Shown: one piece after another, positions 26,499 through 34,865 of the stretch
How the letters are laid out: the number at the start of each line of letters is the position of its first letter
Position numbering within the stretch: position 1 is the stretch's first letter
NCBI GenBank assembly: GCA_902617975.1
Contig: CACMYV010000002.1
Span: 1-64,000 of the forward strand
DNA from: an uncultured Pelagibacteraceae bacterium
GTDB taxonomy: Bacteria > Pseudomonadota > Alphaproteobacteria > Pelagibacterales > Pelagibacteraceae
Direction of reading: 5' to 3'
DNA length: 64,000 nt
Notes under the pieces: model-generated
Seen by the model: the letters and a program-made list of their open reading frames with translations, nothing else
Told to the model about the DNA's origin: nothing
The model's database searches: none
Position numbers and translations under genes: made by a program

Positions 26499-27671
26499 TT
26501 AACAAAGATACTCAAGTGCTTTAAGTATTCCACCTTTTTTATAAGGTATTTTAGATTTCATTAAACCCATTTCAACACCTGCCAATGTTCCGGCTAACAT
26601 TAGTTCGTTAAAATCACCTAAGTGGCCAATTCTAAAAATTTTGCCTGCAACTTTTGCAAGTCCTGTTCCTAATGACATGTTGTAATGATCTAAAATAGTT
26701 TTTCTTAAAAAATCAGCATCATGACCTTCTGGAACCATTACAGCTGTTAGTGAGTCTGAGTATTCTTCTGGATTTTTACAAAGTATTTCTAATCCCCACG
26801 AGTTAACTGCAATTCTTGTGGCTTCTGCAAATCTTTTGTGTCTTTTGAAAACATTATCTAAACCCTCTTCAGTAAGCATATTGATTGCTTCATCCAAACC
26901 ATAAAATAAATTTGTGGCTGGCGTGTATGGAAAGTAACCTTTTTTATTGTTTTCTAACATCGGTCCCCAATCCCAATATGATTTTGGTAATTCAGATGTT
27001 TTATATGCCTCTAAAGCTTTAGAACTTATTGCATTAAAAGAAAGTCCTGGTGGTAATAGTAATCCTTTTTGGGATCCTCCTACTGTTACATCAACTTTCC
27101 ACTCTTCATGTCTATAATCTATAGAACCTAATGAAGATATAGTATCAACAAATAATAAAGCTGGATGTTCCGCATTATCCATAGCTTTTCTAATTTCTCC
27201 AATTCTACTTGTTACTCCAGTAGAAGTTTCATTATGTACAGCACAAACTGCTTTAATTTTTTTATCTTTGTCTTCTTTTAATTTTTGTTCAACAATGTTT
27301 GGGTCTACACCTGTTCTCCAATCACCTCCTACAAAGTCGACTTCAATTTTAAATTTTTGCGCAATATCCCACCAAAGAGTTGAGAAATGTCCAGTTTCAA
27401 ACATCAAGATTTTATCACCAGCACTTAATGTGTTTACAAGTGCAGCTTCCCAAGCTCCTGTTCCTGAAGCTGGAAAAATTATTACAGGTTCTGAAGTTTT
27501 AAAAATTAATTTTATTCGGTCTAAAACTCTTAATCCTAATTCAGCAAAGTCAGGTCCTCTATGATCTATAGTAGGATAATCCATAGCTCTTAGAACTCTA
27601 TCTGGAACGTTTGTTGGTCCTGGAATTTGTAAAAAATGTCGACCAGGTCTTATATTATTTGAAATTGCCAT
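26499..27671 (-). CDS. Class V aminotransferase, serine-glyoxylate/alanine-glyoxylate type
   Basis: A 390-residue PLP enzyme. IPGPTNVPDRVLRAM at the N-terminus, FVDTISSLGSIDY near 175 and the PLP lysine in GGSQKGLLLPPG (about Lys202) match serine-glyoxylate aminotransferases, which convert serine and glyoxylate to hydroxypyruvate and glycine. This would tie glycolate/glyoxylate metabolism to one-carbon flow. It is divergent from the enolase-superfamily gene, only 45 bases away, and upstream of the renalase-like gene. Confidence 0.9.
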   Translation of the reverse strand: MAISNNIRPGRHFLQIPGPTNVPDRVLRAMDYPTIDHRGPDFAELGLRVLDRIKLIFKTSEPVIIFPASGTGAWEAALVNTLSAGDKILMFETGHFSTLWWDIAQKFKIEVDFVGGDWRTGVDPNIVEQKLKEDKDKKIKAVCAVHNETSTGVTSRIGEIRKAMDNAEHPALLFVDTISSLGSIDYRHEEWKVDVTVGGSQKGLLLPPGLSFNAISSKALEAYKTSELPKSYWDWGPMLENNKKGYFPYTPATNLFYGLDEAINMLTEEGLDNVFKRHKRFAEATRIAVNSWGLEILCKNPEEYSDSLTAVMVPEGHDADFLRKTILDHYNMSLGTGLAKVAGKIFRIGHLGDFNELMLAGTLAGVEMGLMKSKIPYKKGGILKALEYLC

Positions 27672-27716
27672 ACCGCTGTATATGCTAAAGAAATTATATA
27701 AGCAAATTTATAATGT

Positions 27717-28871
27717 ATGACAAATAGTAGTAATTTAATTGATAGCTTAGAAGTTTATGTTCTTAATAATCCAGATGAAGTGAAGCCACATTGGGTTAGC
27801 CACTTCATCGTGCCAACAGCTAATGAACTCTTGATTAAAATTAAAACTAAAGATGGTCATTCAGGCTTTGGTTTAGCAACAAGCTACACTGATATTGCTC
27901 CAATCATCAAACCATTTTCAAATGGCTTACAAGATTTAATAATTGGTGAAGATCCATTTTGCTCTGAAAAAATTTATGAGAAAATTTTCAACTTAACTGA
28001 TACTCGAACCAGTAGTGAAAAAGGTTGGAGCAGAGAAGCATTAATCAGAATTTCAGCAGCTTTAGATATTGCTTGTTGGGATTTGATAGGAAAAGCTTCA
28101 AACATCCCATTGTACAAATTATTTGGTGGATACAGAAATAAAATTCCTGTTTATGTAACATGTGCTTACTACAGAGATGGTAAAGATGAAAAAGAACTAA
28201 GAGATGAAATACAAAAATTAGTAAAAATTGGTCATCAAAGTTTTAAAGTTAAAGTTGGGGGACTTAGTATCAAAGAGGATGCTAAGAGATTAGACATTAT
28301 TAGAGATGAAATTGGAGATCAAAAAGGTTTAATGATTGATGTCAATAGAGCATGGGATCTAAAAACTGCAATTGAAGGTGTAAAAGAATTTGAGAGATTT
28401 AATCCTACATGGATTGAAGAACCTGTTAGATGGGAAGATGATAGAAGGACTTTAAAACTTTTATCAAAACAAACTAAAATTCCATTATCAGGTGGTGAAA
28501 GTGAAATAACTATTTATGGATGTAGGTCCATGATTGAAGAAGAAGCAATTCAAATTTTACAATTTGATTGCACAATGTTTGGTGGTTTTACTAATGGAAA
28601 AAAACTTTCTGCATTGTGTGAATTAAATCATATAGATGTAGCTCCACATCATGATTGTTATATTCATGCACCATTAGTAGCATCAACTCCAGCTGGGAGA
28701 ATTGTTGAGTCATTTGATGATGAAAGAGATCCTTTACAGGCACAATTATTTGAAAATCCACACAAAATGAGTGATGGATGGATACATTTAAATGAAAAAC
28801 CTGGTTTAGGTTTAGAGATTTCAGAGGCCGCGTTAAAAAAGTTCGGTAAACTGGTTTACAAAAATAAATAA
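27717..28871 (+). CDS. Mandelate racemase/muconate lactonizing enzyme family (enolase superfamily) dehydratase
   Basis: A 384-residue TIM-barrel enzyme. The KxK base is in SFKVKVGG, the three metal-binding acids in LMIDVNRAW, TWIEEPV and LSGGESE, and the second base His in VAPHHDCYIHAPL, so the mandelate racemase-type active site is complete. Such enzymes dehydrate sugar acids or racemise 2-hydroxy acids. It is followed 17 bases later by the FAD/Fe-S dehydrogenase gene, which suggests joint catabolism of a hydroxy acid. Confidence 0.88.
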   Translation: MTNSSNLIDSLEVYVLNNPDEVKPHWVSHFIVPTANELLIKIKTKDGHSGFGLATSYTDIAPIIKPFSNGLQDLIIGEDPFCSEKIYEKIFNLTDTRTSSEKGWSREALIRISAALDIACWDLIGKASNIPLYKLFGGYRNKIPVYVTCAYYRDGKDEKELRDEIQKLVKIGHQSFKVKVGGLSIKEDAKRLDIIRDEIGDQKGLMIDVNRAWDLKTAIEGVKEFERFNPTWIEEPVRWEDDRRTLKLLSKQTKIPLSGGESEITIYGCRSMIEEEAIQILQFDCTMFGGFTNGKKLSALCELNHIDVAPHHDCYIHAPLVASTPAGRIVESFDDERDPLQAQLFENPHKMSDGWIHLNEKPGLGLEISEAALKKFGKLVYKNK

Positions 28872-28888
28872 ACCTTTAATTAAGTTTT

Positions 28889-31792
28889 ATGCGGTTTAAT
28901 TCAGATCAGATACAAAAAATTGGTAAAGAAATTAGCAGTAAAGTTTATGGAAAAACTTTATTCGATGAATTCTCACGAGGAAGATACAGTACTGATGCTT
29001 CTGTATATCAAATTAAACCACTTGGTGTAGTTCTTCCAAAAGATACCAACGATATATTAAGTTTAATGGAATATTCGCAAAAGAATTCCGTTCCTCTATT
29101 AGCTAGAGGTGGTGGAAGTTCTCAATGTGGCCAGACTGTTGGAGAAAGTGTTGTGCTAGATTACAGTAAACATCAAAACAAAATTTTAGAACTTAATGTT
29201 GAAGAAAAATATGTATGGGTTCAGCCTGGTGTCGTATTAGATCATCTAAATGCTTATTTGAAGCCTCATGGTCTCTGGTTTCCAGTGGATGTTTCAACAA
29301 GCAGTAGAGCAACTATTGGAGGAATGTCAGCTAACAATTCCTGTGGATCTAGATCATTATATTATGGCAACATGGTTCATAACGTATTAGCAATTGAAGC
29401 AATATTAGATGATGGCTCTATATTTAACTTTGATCAAATAAATAAAAATTATTTAGCTACTAAAAACAACCAAGATAGACTGTATAAAATTATAGATAAA
29501 TTCATAGATGTAAGACAACAGGTTGGAAGTGAGATTGATGCTAATTGGCCAACAACACAAAGAAGAGTTGGAGGATATAACATTGATTTAATTAACCCTG
29601 AAGGCTTTAACTCATCAAATCTTCTTGTTGGATCTGAAGGAACACTATCTTTATTCAACAAAATAAAATTAAAATTATCAGAAATACCAAAGAATAAAAT
29701 ATTAGGTGTCTGTTACTTTGATAATTTCCATCAAGCAATGGAATTATCAAAAGAGATCGTAAAATTAAAACCTACTTGTGTAGAGTTGATGGACCAAAAT
29801 TTATTAAATTTGGCAAAAGAAATACCAATGTATGCTGGAGGTATAAAAAAATACATCAAAGGAAATCCTGAAGCTGTTTTGATGGTAGAATTTATTGATA
29901 CTGAAAAAAGTGTATATGAAAAGAAAATAAAGGATCTAGAATATTTAGTTTTAAATCAAAACAAAAAAAATCAGTTTTCACATTACTCAGATTTATCAGA
30001 GCAGAAAGAAGTTTTTGAAATAAGAAAAGCTGGATTAAATATTTTGATGTCGATGAAAGGTGATAGAAAACCAGTTGCCTTCATTGAAGATTGTGCAGTT
30101 TCTCTGGAACACTTAGCTGACTACACAGCTAGATTAAAAGAAATATTTAAAAAATATGGAACAAGTGGAATGTTTTATGCTCATGCATCTGTTGGAACTC
30201 TTCATGTAAGACCAGTTTTAAATATGAAATCTGACAAGGATATACAAAATATGAGATCTATATCTGAAGAAGCTTTTGAAATGGTTAAGGATTATAAAGG
30301 TTCCCACTCAGGTGAACATGGTGATGGAATTGTTAGATCAGAATTTCATGAGATGATGTTTGGTAAAAAAATCACAAATGCATTTGAAGAAATAAAAGAT
30401 ACATTCGATAGTAAAAACCTTTTAAATCCTGGTAAAATTGTTCGGCCATTTAAATCAAATGATAGATCTCTAATGAGATACAAGTCAGGTTATCAAACTG
30501 AAAATATAGATACACATTATGATTGGTCTAATTGGGGTCAATTCTCTGATGCAGTTGAGATGTGTAATAACAATGGAGCTTGTAGAAAATTAGATTCTGG
30601 TGTGATGTGCCCATCATACAGAGTAACTAAAGAAGAAAAAGATTTAGTTCGAGGTAGAGCAAATACTTTAAGATTAGCTTTATCTAATCAACTTCCAGAG
30701 GGTTCATTTGCATCAAAAGAAATGTATGAAACCATGGAATTATGTGTGAGCTGTAAAGCTTGTCAAAGAGAATGTCCTATGTCGGTTGATATGGCTAAGA
30801 TGAAATCTGAGTTTCTTTCTCATTACTATAAAAAATTTAGTATGCGTATTAAAGATAGAGTTATCTCAGATATGCCAAGACTTATATGGTTATTAAAGAT
30901 TGTTGCTCCTATTTTCAATAAGGTTAAAAACCTACCTCTAATCTCTACAATTGTTGAAAAGTTTGGTTTTGCAACAGCAAGGACTATGCCTGAAGTTCAA
31001 AACCAGAACGCATTACGAGAGATTTACGACAGTCAGACAGTATCAGAAAATAAAGTAATTTTGTTTGCAGATACTTTTAACATTAACTTTGAAAATGAAA
31101 ATTTAGTTTATGCAATTAAAGTACTAAATAAATTTGGTTATCAGGCAATTATACCAAGTTTTGGTAAAGATAAATTAAAGAGACCCCTATGTTGTGGCAG
31201 AACTTATATATCTTACGGTCAATTAGACAAAGCCTCTGAGGAGCTAAATAGATTTAATGATTACGTTATCCAAAATAATTATATTGATTTACCAGTTGTA
31301 GGTATCGAACCATCTTGTTTATTAACTTTTAACGATGAATATCAAACTTTAAAAAATGTGAATAATAAAGAACAAATTAAAAATAAATTTTATCTGCTTG
31401 AGGAATTTATTTTAGAACAAATAAGAAATAACAATAATATTAAAGCTAATAAGTTCGATCAAAATGTATTAATCCACGGGCACTGTCATCAAAAATCACA
31501 GGATAGAATGAAAGGTCTAACTAGTCTTTTATCAGAATTAAATATTAATAATAAAATGATAGAGTCTAGTTGTTGTGGAATGGCAGGTTCATTTGGATAT
31601 GACAGTAAGACTTATGAAGTCTCCAAAAAAATGGCTAATCTTTCTTTAATACCTGCAATCAATAATAGTAGTGAAAAAGATTTTATAGTTGCAAATGGTA
31701 CAAGCTGTAGACATCAAATATCTGATTTATCTGAGAAAAAAGGTAAACATGTGTCAGAGTTATTATTTAAAATTTTTGAAACAGTTAATTAA
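28889..31792 (+). CDS. FAD-linked and Fe-S oxidoreductase fusion (YdiJ/GlcD-GlcF type 2-hydroxyacid dehydrogenase)
   Basis: A 967-residue fusion. Residues about 35-270 form the FAD-binding PCMH domain (LARGGGSSQCGQ, ATIGGMSANNSCGSRS), about 270-540 the FAD-linked oxidase C domain (HSGEHGDGIVRSE), then two 4Fe-4S motifs (CNNNGACRK and CVSCKACQRECP), and two CCG domains (PLCCGRTY and ESSCCGMAGSFG). YdiJ-like enzymes oxidise D-2-hydroxyglutarate or D-lactate and pass electrons to a carrier. With the upstream enolase-superfamily gene it may form a hydroxyacid pathway. The stop overlaps the convergent nitrilase by 4 bases. Confidence 0.9.
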   Translation: MRFNSDQIQKIGKEISSKVYGKTLFDEFSRGRYSTDASVYQIKPLGVVLPKDTNDILSLMEYSQKNSVPLLARGGGSSQCGQTVGESVVLDYSKHQNKILELNVEEKYVWVQPGVVLDHLNAYLKPHGLWFPVDVSTSSRATIGGMSANNSCGSRSLYYGNMVHNVLAIEAILDDGSIFNFDQINKNYLATKNNQDRLYKIIDKFIDVRQQVGSEIDANWPTTQRRVGGYNIDLINPEGFNSSNLLVGSEGTLSLFNKIKLKLSEIPKNKILGVCYFDNFHQAMELSKEIVKLKPTCVELMDQNLLNLAKEIPMYAGGIKKYIKGNPEAVLMVEFIDTEKSVYEKKIKDLEYLVLNQNKKNQFSHYSDLSEQKEVFEIRKAGLNILMSMKGDRKPVAFIEDCAVSLEHLADYTARLKEIFKKYGTSGMFYAHASVGTLHVRPVLNMKSDKDIQNMRSISEEAFEMVKDYKGSHSGEHGDGIVRSEFHEMMFGKKITNAFEEIKDTFDSKNLLNPGKIVRPFKSNDRSLMRYKSGYQTENIDTHYDWSNWGQFSDAVEMCNNNGACRKLDSGVMCPSYRVTKEEKDLVRGRANTLRLALSNQLPEGSFASKEMYETMELCVSCKACQRECPMSVDMAKMKSEFLSHYYKKFSMRIKDRVISDMPRLIWLLKIVAPIFNKVKNLPLISTIVEKFGFATARTMPEVQNQNALREIYDSQTVSENKVILFADTFNINFENENLVYAIKVLNKFGYQAIIPSFGKDKLKRPLCCGRTYISYGQLDKASEELNRFNDYVIQNNYIDLPVVGIEPSCLLTFNDEYQTLKNVNNKEQIKNKFYLLEEFILEQIRNNNNIKANKFDQNVLIHGHCHQKSQDRMKGLTSLLSELNINNKMIESSCCGMAGSFGYDSKTYEVSKKMANLSLIPAINNSSEKDFIVANGTSCRHQISDLSEKKGKHVSELLFKIFETVN

Positions 31793-32574
31793 ACTAAACT
31801 AGGTATAATTTTTCTTAAATCCATAGAAAGTTTAGGATTAATTTTTGAATAAATTACGCCCTTCCCTAATTTTTTTAATGCTAATATTTTTCCGTCTGGT
31901 GAAATAATTGCTGTATGACCAAATGTTTCTCTTTTGGGGGTATTTTTACCAGTTTGAGCTGGTGCAAAAATATAACAGAAATTTTCAATCGCCCTTGCTC
32001 TTAAAAGTGTTAACCAATGTTTTTGTCCCGTAAACTTTGTGAAAGCTGATGGAACGGCTATAAAACTTAAATTTTTTTTTGATAAATTCCTATAAAGTTC
32101 AGGAAATCTCAGATCAAAACAGATTGTAAAACCTATTTTACCCCAAGGTAAATTAGCCGTGACTAATTTATTTCCTGCTTTAAAAGTTTTACTTTCTTTA
32201 TGTTGTTCTTTATTTGGAATTTTAACATCAAACATATTAATTTTATCATAATATTTGACAATTTTTCCATTTGGTCCGACCAATATAGATCTATTTCTGA
32301 GTTTGTTTTTAACTTTAACGCAAATTGATCCGAGTAAAATCCATTTCTTATATTTTTTTGAAACTTCCTTAATTTTTTTCAAAATTGGATCTTTATCCAT
32401 TTCAAATGAATATTTAAAAAGTGTTTCTCTACTACTAGACATCAAAGAAGAAGTTTCAGGTGTAATAATTAAATCAGATTTATTTTTTATAGCTTGATTT
32501 ACGTATTTAATGATATCTTTAAAATTATTTTGATAATTTTCTCCACTAGATAATTGTATGCAAGCTATTTTCAT
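31789..32574 (-). CDS. Carbon-nitrogen hydrolase (nitrilase superfamily, Nit1-like amidase)
   Basis: A 261-residue amidase. The catalytic triad is visible: Glu40 in TPETS, Lys111 in YYDKINMFDV and Cys152 in FTICFDLRFPELY. The NMFDV and LRARAIEN blocks fit the Nit1 (deaminated glutathione amidase) branch; omega-amidase is the alternative. It overlaps the amino acid permease gene by 4 bases (ATGA) and so is the last gene of a transport operon; by family and context it could hydrolyse an imported or derived amide. Confidence 0.87.
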   Translation of the reverse strand: MKIACIQLSSGENYQNNFKDIIKYVNQAIKNKSDLIITPETSSLMSSSRETLFKYSFEMDKDPILKKIKEVSKKYKKWILLGSICVKVKNKLRNRSILVGPNGKIVKYYDKINMFDVKIPNKEQHKESKTFKAGNKLVTANLPWGKIGFTICFDLRFPELYRNLSKKNLSFIAVPSAFTKFTGQKHWLTLLRARAIENFCYIFAPAQTGKNTPKRETFGHTAIISPDGKILALKKLGKGVIYSKINPKLSMDLRKIIPSLV

Positions 32575-33248
32575 GTTTGAAACCCATATTTTTTTTCTAA
32601 ATATTTAATTACATTATGAATTATAAAAGTCATAAACAAGTAAATACCTCCCGCCACAATAAATACCTCGACAGGCTTAAATGTTGTTGAAATTATATAT
32701 TTAGCAACACCAGTTAAGTCCATAAGTGTGACTGTACTTGCCAAGGATGTACCTTTAAGCATTAAAATAATTTCATTACCATAAGCCGGTAAAGATTGTT
32801 TTATTGCAATAGGAATTTGTATTTTTGTAAAAATAATTTTAGAAGGTATCCCTAGGCTTCTGCCAGCTTCTAAATATCCAGGCTTTATAGTTTGAAATGC
32901 TGATCTCAATATTTCTGATGTATAAGCACCAGTATTTAATGAAAATGCTATTATCGCGCACCAATATGGTTCTTTTAAAACTATCCACAAAAATGTTGTT
33001 CTTAAATATTCAATTTGACCTAATCCAAAATATATTATGAAGATTTGAACCAATAAGGGTGTTCCTCTAAAAATATATGAATACCCGTAAGCAAATTTAT
33101 TAATCAACTTATTATTATTCATTCTCAAGATTGCAAAACCTAATCCAATAAAAAGACCAAGAATTAAAGATACAGATAATAGTTTAAGAGTAATCAAAGT
33201 TGCATTCAGCAACTTAGGAAAACTACTAATCATTAATTCAATATCCAT
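32571..33248 (-). CDS. Polar amino acid ABC transporter permease (HisM/OccM type)
   Basis: A 225-residue inner membrane permease with about five helices. The His/Glu/Gln/Arg/opine family motif SAFQTIKPGYLEAGRSLGIPS is the EAA docking loop. It pairs with the HisQ-type permease just upstream, with which it shares base 33248. No ATPase gene is present in this cluster, so the energising subunit must be encoded elsewhere or borrowed. Confidence 0.92.
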   Translation of the reverse strand: MDIELMISSFPKLLNATLITLKLLSVSLILGLFIGLGFAILRMNNNKLINKFAYGYSYIFRGTPLLVQIFIIYFGLGQIEYLRTTFLWIVLKEPYWCAIIAFSLNTGAYTSEILRSAFQTIKPGYLEAGRSLGIPSKIIFTKIQIPIAIKQSLPAYGNEIILMLKGTSLASTVTLMDLTGVAKYIISTTFKPVEVFIVAGGIYLFMTFIIHNVIKYLEKKYGFQT

Positions 33249-33940
33249 TAATAACCTTTGCTATATTTTGTCTCTAATCTATTTAATAATTGCATACTTA
33301 AAAATGTAAGCATTAAGTATAGAACTGCTGCAAATGAGTAAAAAAATAATGGATCTCTAGTCGAACCAGCTGCAATATAAGATTGTCTCATTATTTCAAC
33401 TAAACCAGTTACAGATATAAGTGAAGTATCTTTTAATGTAATTTGCCAAACATTACTTAAGTTTGGAATTGCTAATCTTAGCATTTGAGGCAAAATAATT
33501 TTAAAGAAGTAAATATATTTTTTAAAACCTAAAACTTTTGCAGCTTCAAATTGACCTTTATCAATTGATTGAAGGGCTCCTCTAAATACTTCGGTTGAAT
33601 ATGCTCCCGATATTATCCCTATTGAAAATGAACCAGTTAAAAAAGCATTAATTTCGATGTAATCATTATAACCAAATATTGAAGCAACAAACATAATTGC
33701 TCCACTTCCACCAAAGAAAAATAAATAAATTACAAGAAGCTCTGGTACACCTCTAATAACAGTGGTGTATGCATTGCCAATAGAATTAAGAAATTTATTA
33801 TTAGATAATTTTAATGGAGTAAATAAAGCAGCAAATATAAAGCCAATTATCATTGCAGTTATGGAAACTGCAATTGTCATTAATGTTGCAAAGAATAACT
33901 CGTCTCCCCAACCTTTATCACCAAAATATAGAAGTTCCAT
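33248..33940 (-). CDS. Polar amino acid ABC transporter permease (HisQ/OccQ type)
   Basis: A 230-residue permease with about five helices and the docking loop GALQSIDKGQFEAAKVLGF. RGVPELLVIYLFFFGG is typical of the HisQ side of basic amino acid and opine importers. It lies after the binding-protein gene and a small hairpin (33947-33966), and its start ATG is 7 bases from that hairpin. It forms the membrane channel with the HisM-type subunit. Confidence 0.92.
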   Translation of the reverse strand: MELLYFGDKGWGDELFFATLMTIAVSITAMIIGFIFAALFTPLKLSNNKFLNSIGNAYTTVIRGVPELLVIYLFFFGGSGAIMFVASIFGYNDYIEINAFLTGSFSIGIISGAYSTEVFRGALQSIDKGQFEAAKVLGFKKYIYFFKIILPQMLRLAIPNLSNVWQITLKDTSLISVTGLVEIMRQSYIAAGSTRDPLFFYSFAAVLYLMLTFLSMQLLNRLETKYSKGY

Positions 33941-33946
33941 AATATA

Positions 33947-33966
33947 GGTGGCTAATTATAGCCACC
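33947..33966 (-). terminator. 8-bp hairpin between amino acid binding protein and permease genes
   Basis: GGTGGCTA and TAGCCACC form a perfect stem around a 4-base loop. It lies 14 bases after the binding-protein stop and 7 bases before the permease ATG. There is no T-run after it, so it is more likely an mRNA 3'-end stabiliser or translation modulator than a true terminator. Its position matches the hairpins after ugpB, dctP and fbpA. Confidence 0.65.
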
Positions 33967-33979
33967 CATAAATAATTTA

Positions 33980-34807
33980 TTACATAGAAGCGTCAAAACC
34001 AAAATGTTTTATAGCAAGCTTACTGATAATGCCATCATCTCTAGCTTTATCAATTGCTGCATTAAAATCATTTAAAAGTTTAGAGTCACCTTTTCTAATA
34101 CCTACACCAACACCATTTCCAAAATCTCCACCTGCAAATGTTGGTCCAGTTAATACTACTCCTTTACCAGATTTTTCTGCGTAATCTGTAAAAGCAACAG
34201 CTGCAGCTAGTGCCGCATCTATTCTACCTGCAGATAAATCTAAGTTTACTTCATCTTGAGTTTTGTAAGTTCTTATTTTTACATTACCCATTAATCCAGA
34301 TTCTAAGAAGTTCTGGTGAATTGTAGCAGTTTGCACACCAATAGTTTTACCTTTAAATGCTTTTGTCAAAACATCTAGTGTTGCTTGTTCATCAGCACTC
34401 ACATCAGATAAATTTATAGCTGACATTGTTTTAAGGCCTTCGTTTTTCGATCCTTTCATTACAGCTAGTGATGCAACTTCATCAGCATAACCTTGAGAAA
34501 AGTTTATTGTTTTCATTCTCTCACCAGTTATTGACATTCCAGCCATAATAGCATCAAATTTTCTTGAGACTAAAGCTGGTATCATTCCATCCCAATCTTG
34601 CTCAACAATTGTGCAATCATGTTTCATAATTTTGCATAATTCATTTGCTAATTCGACTTCAAAGCCAATCAAATTTCCTGCTGAGTCTTTAGAATTCCAA
34701 GGTGGATATGCACCTTCAGTTCCTATTTTAATTTGATCTGCAATAGAAGAAATTGTTAGAAATGATGATATTAAAATACCAAGTCCTAATACTTTTAATT
34801 TTTTCAT
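33980..34807 (-). CDS. Polar amino acid (lysine/arginine/ornithine/opine-type) ABC substrate-binding protein
   Basis: A 275-residue periplasmic family 3 binding protein with a signal peptide ending SSIADQ. The mature motifs IGTEGAYPPWNSKDSAGNLIGFEVEL, AIMAGMSITGERMKTINFS and the disulphide-type pair ELCKIMKHDC resemble ArgT/HisJ/NocT. Upstream genes make spermidine, so import of ornithine or arginine as a polyamine precursor is a reasonable inference but not shown. The start is preceded by a strong GGAGG site that lies within a perfect palindrome. Confidence 0.9.
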   Translation of the reverse strand: MKKLKVLGLGILISSFLTISSIADQIKIGTEGAYPPWNSKDSAGNLIGFEVELANELCKIMKHDCTIVEQDWDGMIPALVSRKFDAIMAGMSITGERMKTINFSQGYADEVASLAVMKGSKNEGLKTMSAINLSDVSADEQATLDVLTKAFKGKTIGVQTATIHQNFLESGLMGNVKIRTYKTQDEVNLDLSAGRIDAALAAAVAFTDYAEKSGKGVVLTGPTFAGGDFGNGVGVGIRKGDSKLLNDFNAAIDKARDDGIISKLAIKHFGFDASM

Positions 34808-34814
34808 TTTTTTC

Positions 34815-34830
34815 CTCCAAAATTTTGGAG
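34815..34830 (-). promoter_or_regulatory. Perfect 16-base palindrome covering the ribosome site of the amino acid binding-protein gene
   Basis: CTCCAAAATTTTGGAG is its own reverse complement and reads into the GGAGG Shine-Dalgarno 7 bases before the start ATG. As RNA it can fold into a 6-bp stem with an AAUU loop that pairs the upstream CUCC with GGAG, hiding the ribosome site. It may instead be a protein operator. Observed directly; the function is inferred. Confidence 0.55.
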
Positions 34831-34865
34831 ATTATTTCATAAAATTATTGTTTTAAAAAGTAAAA

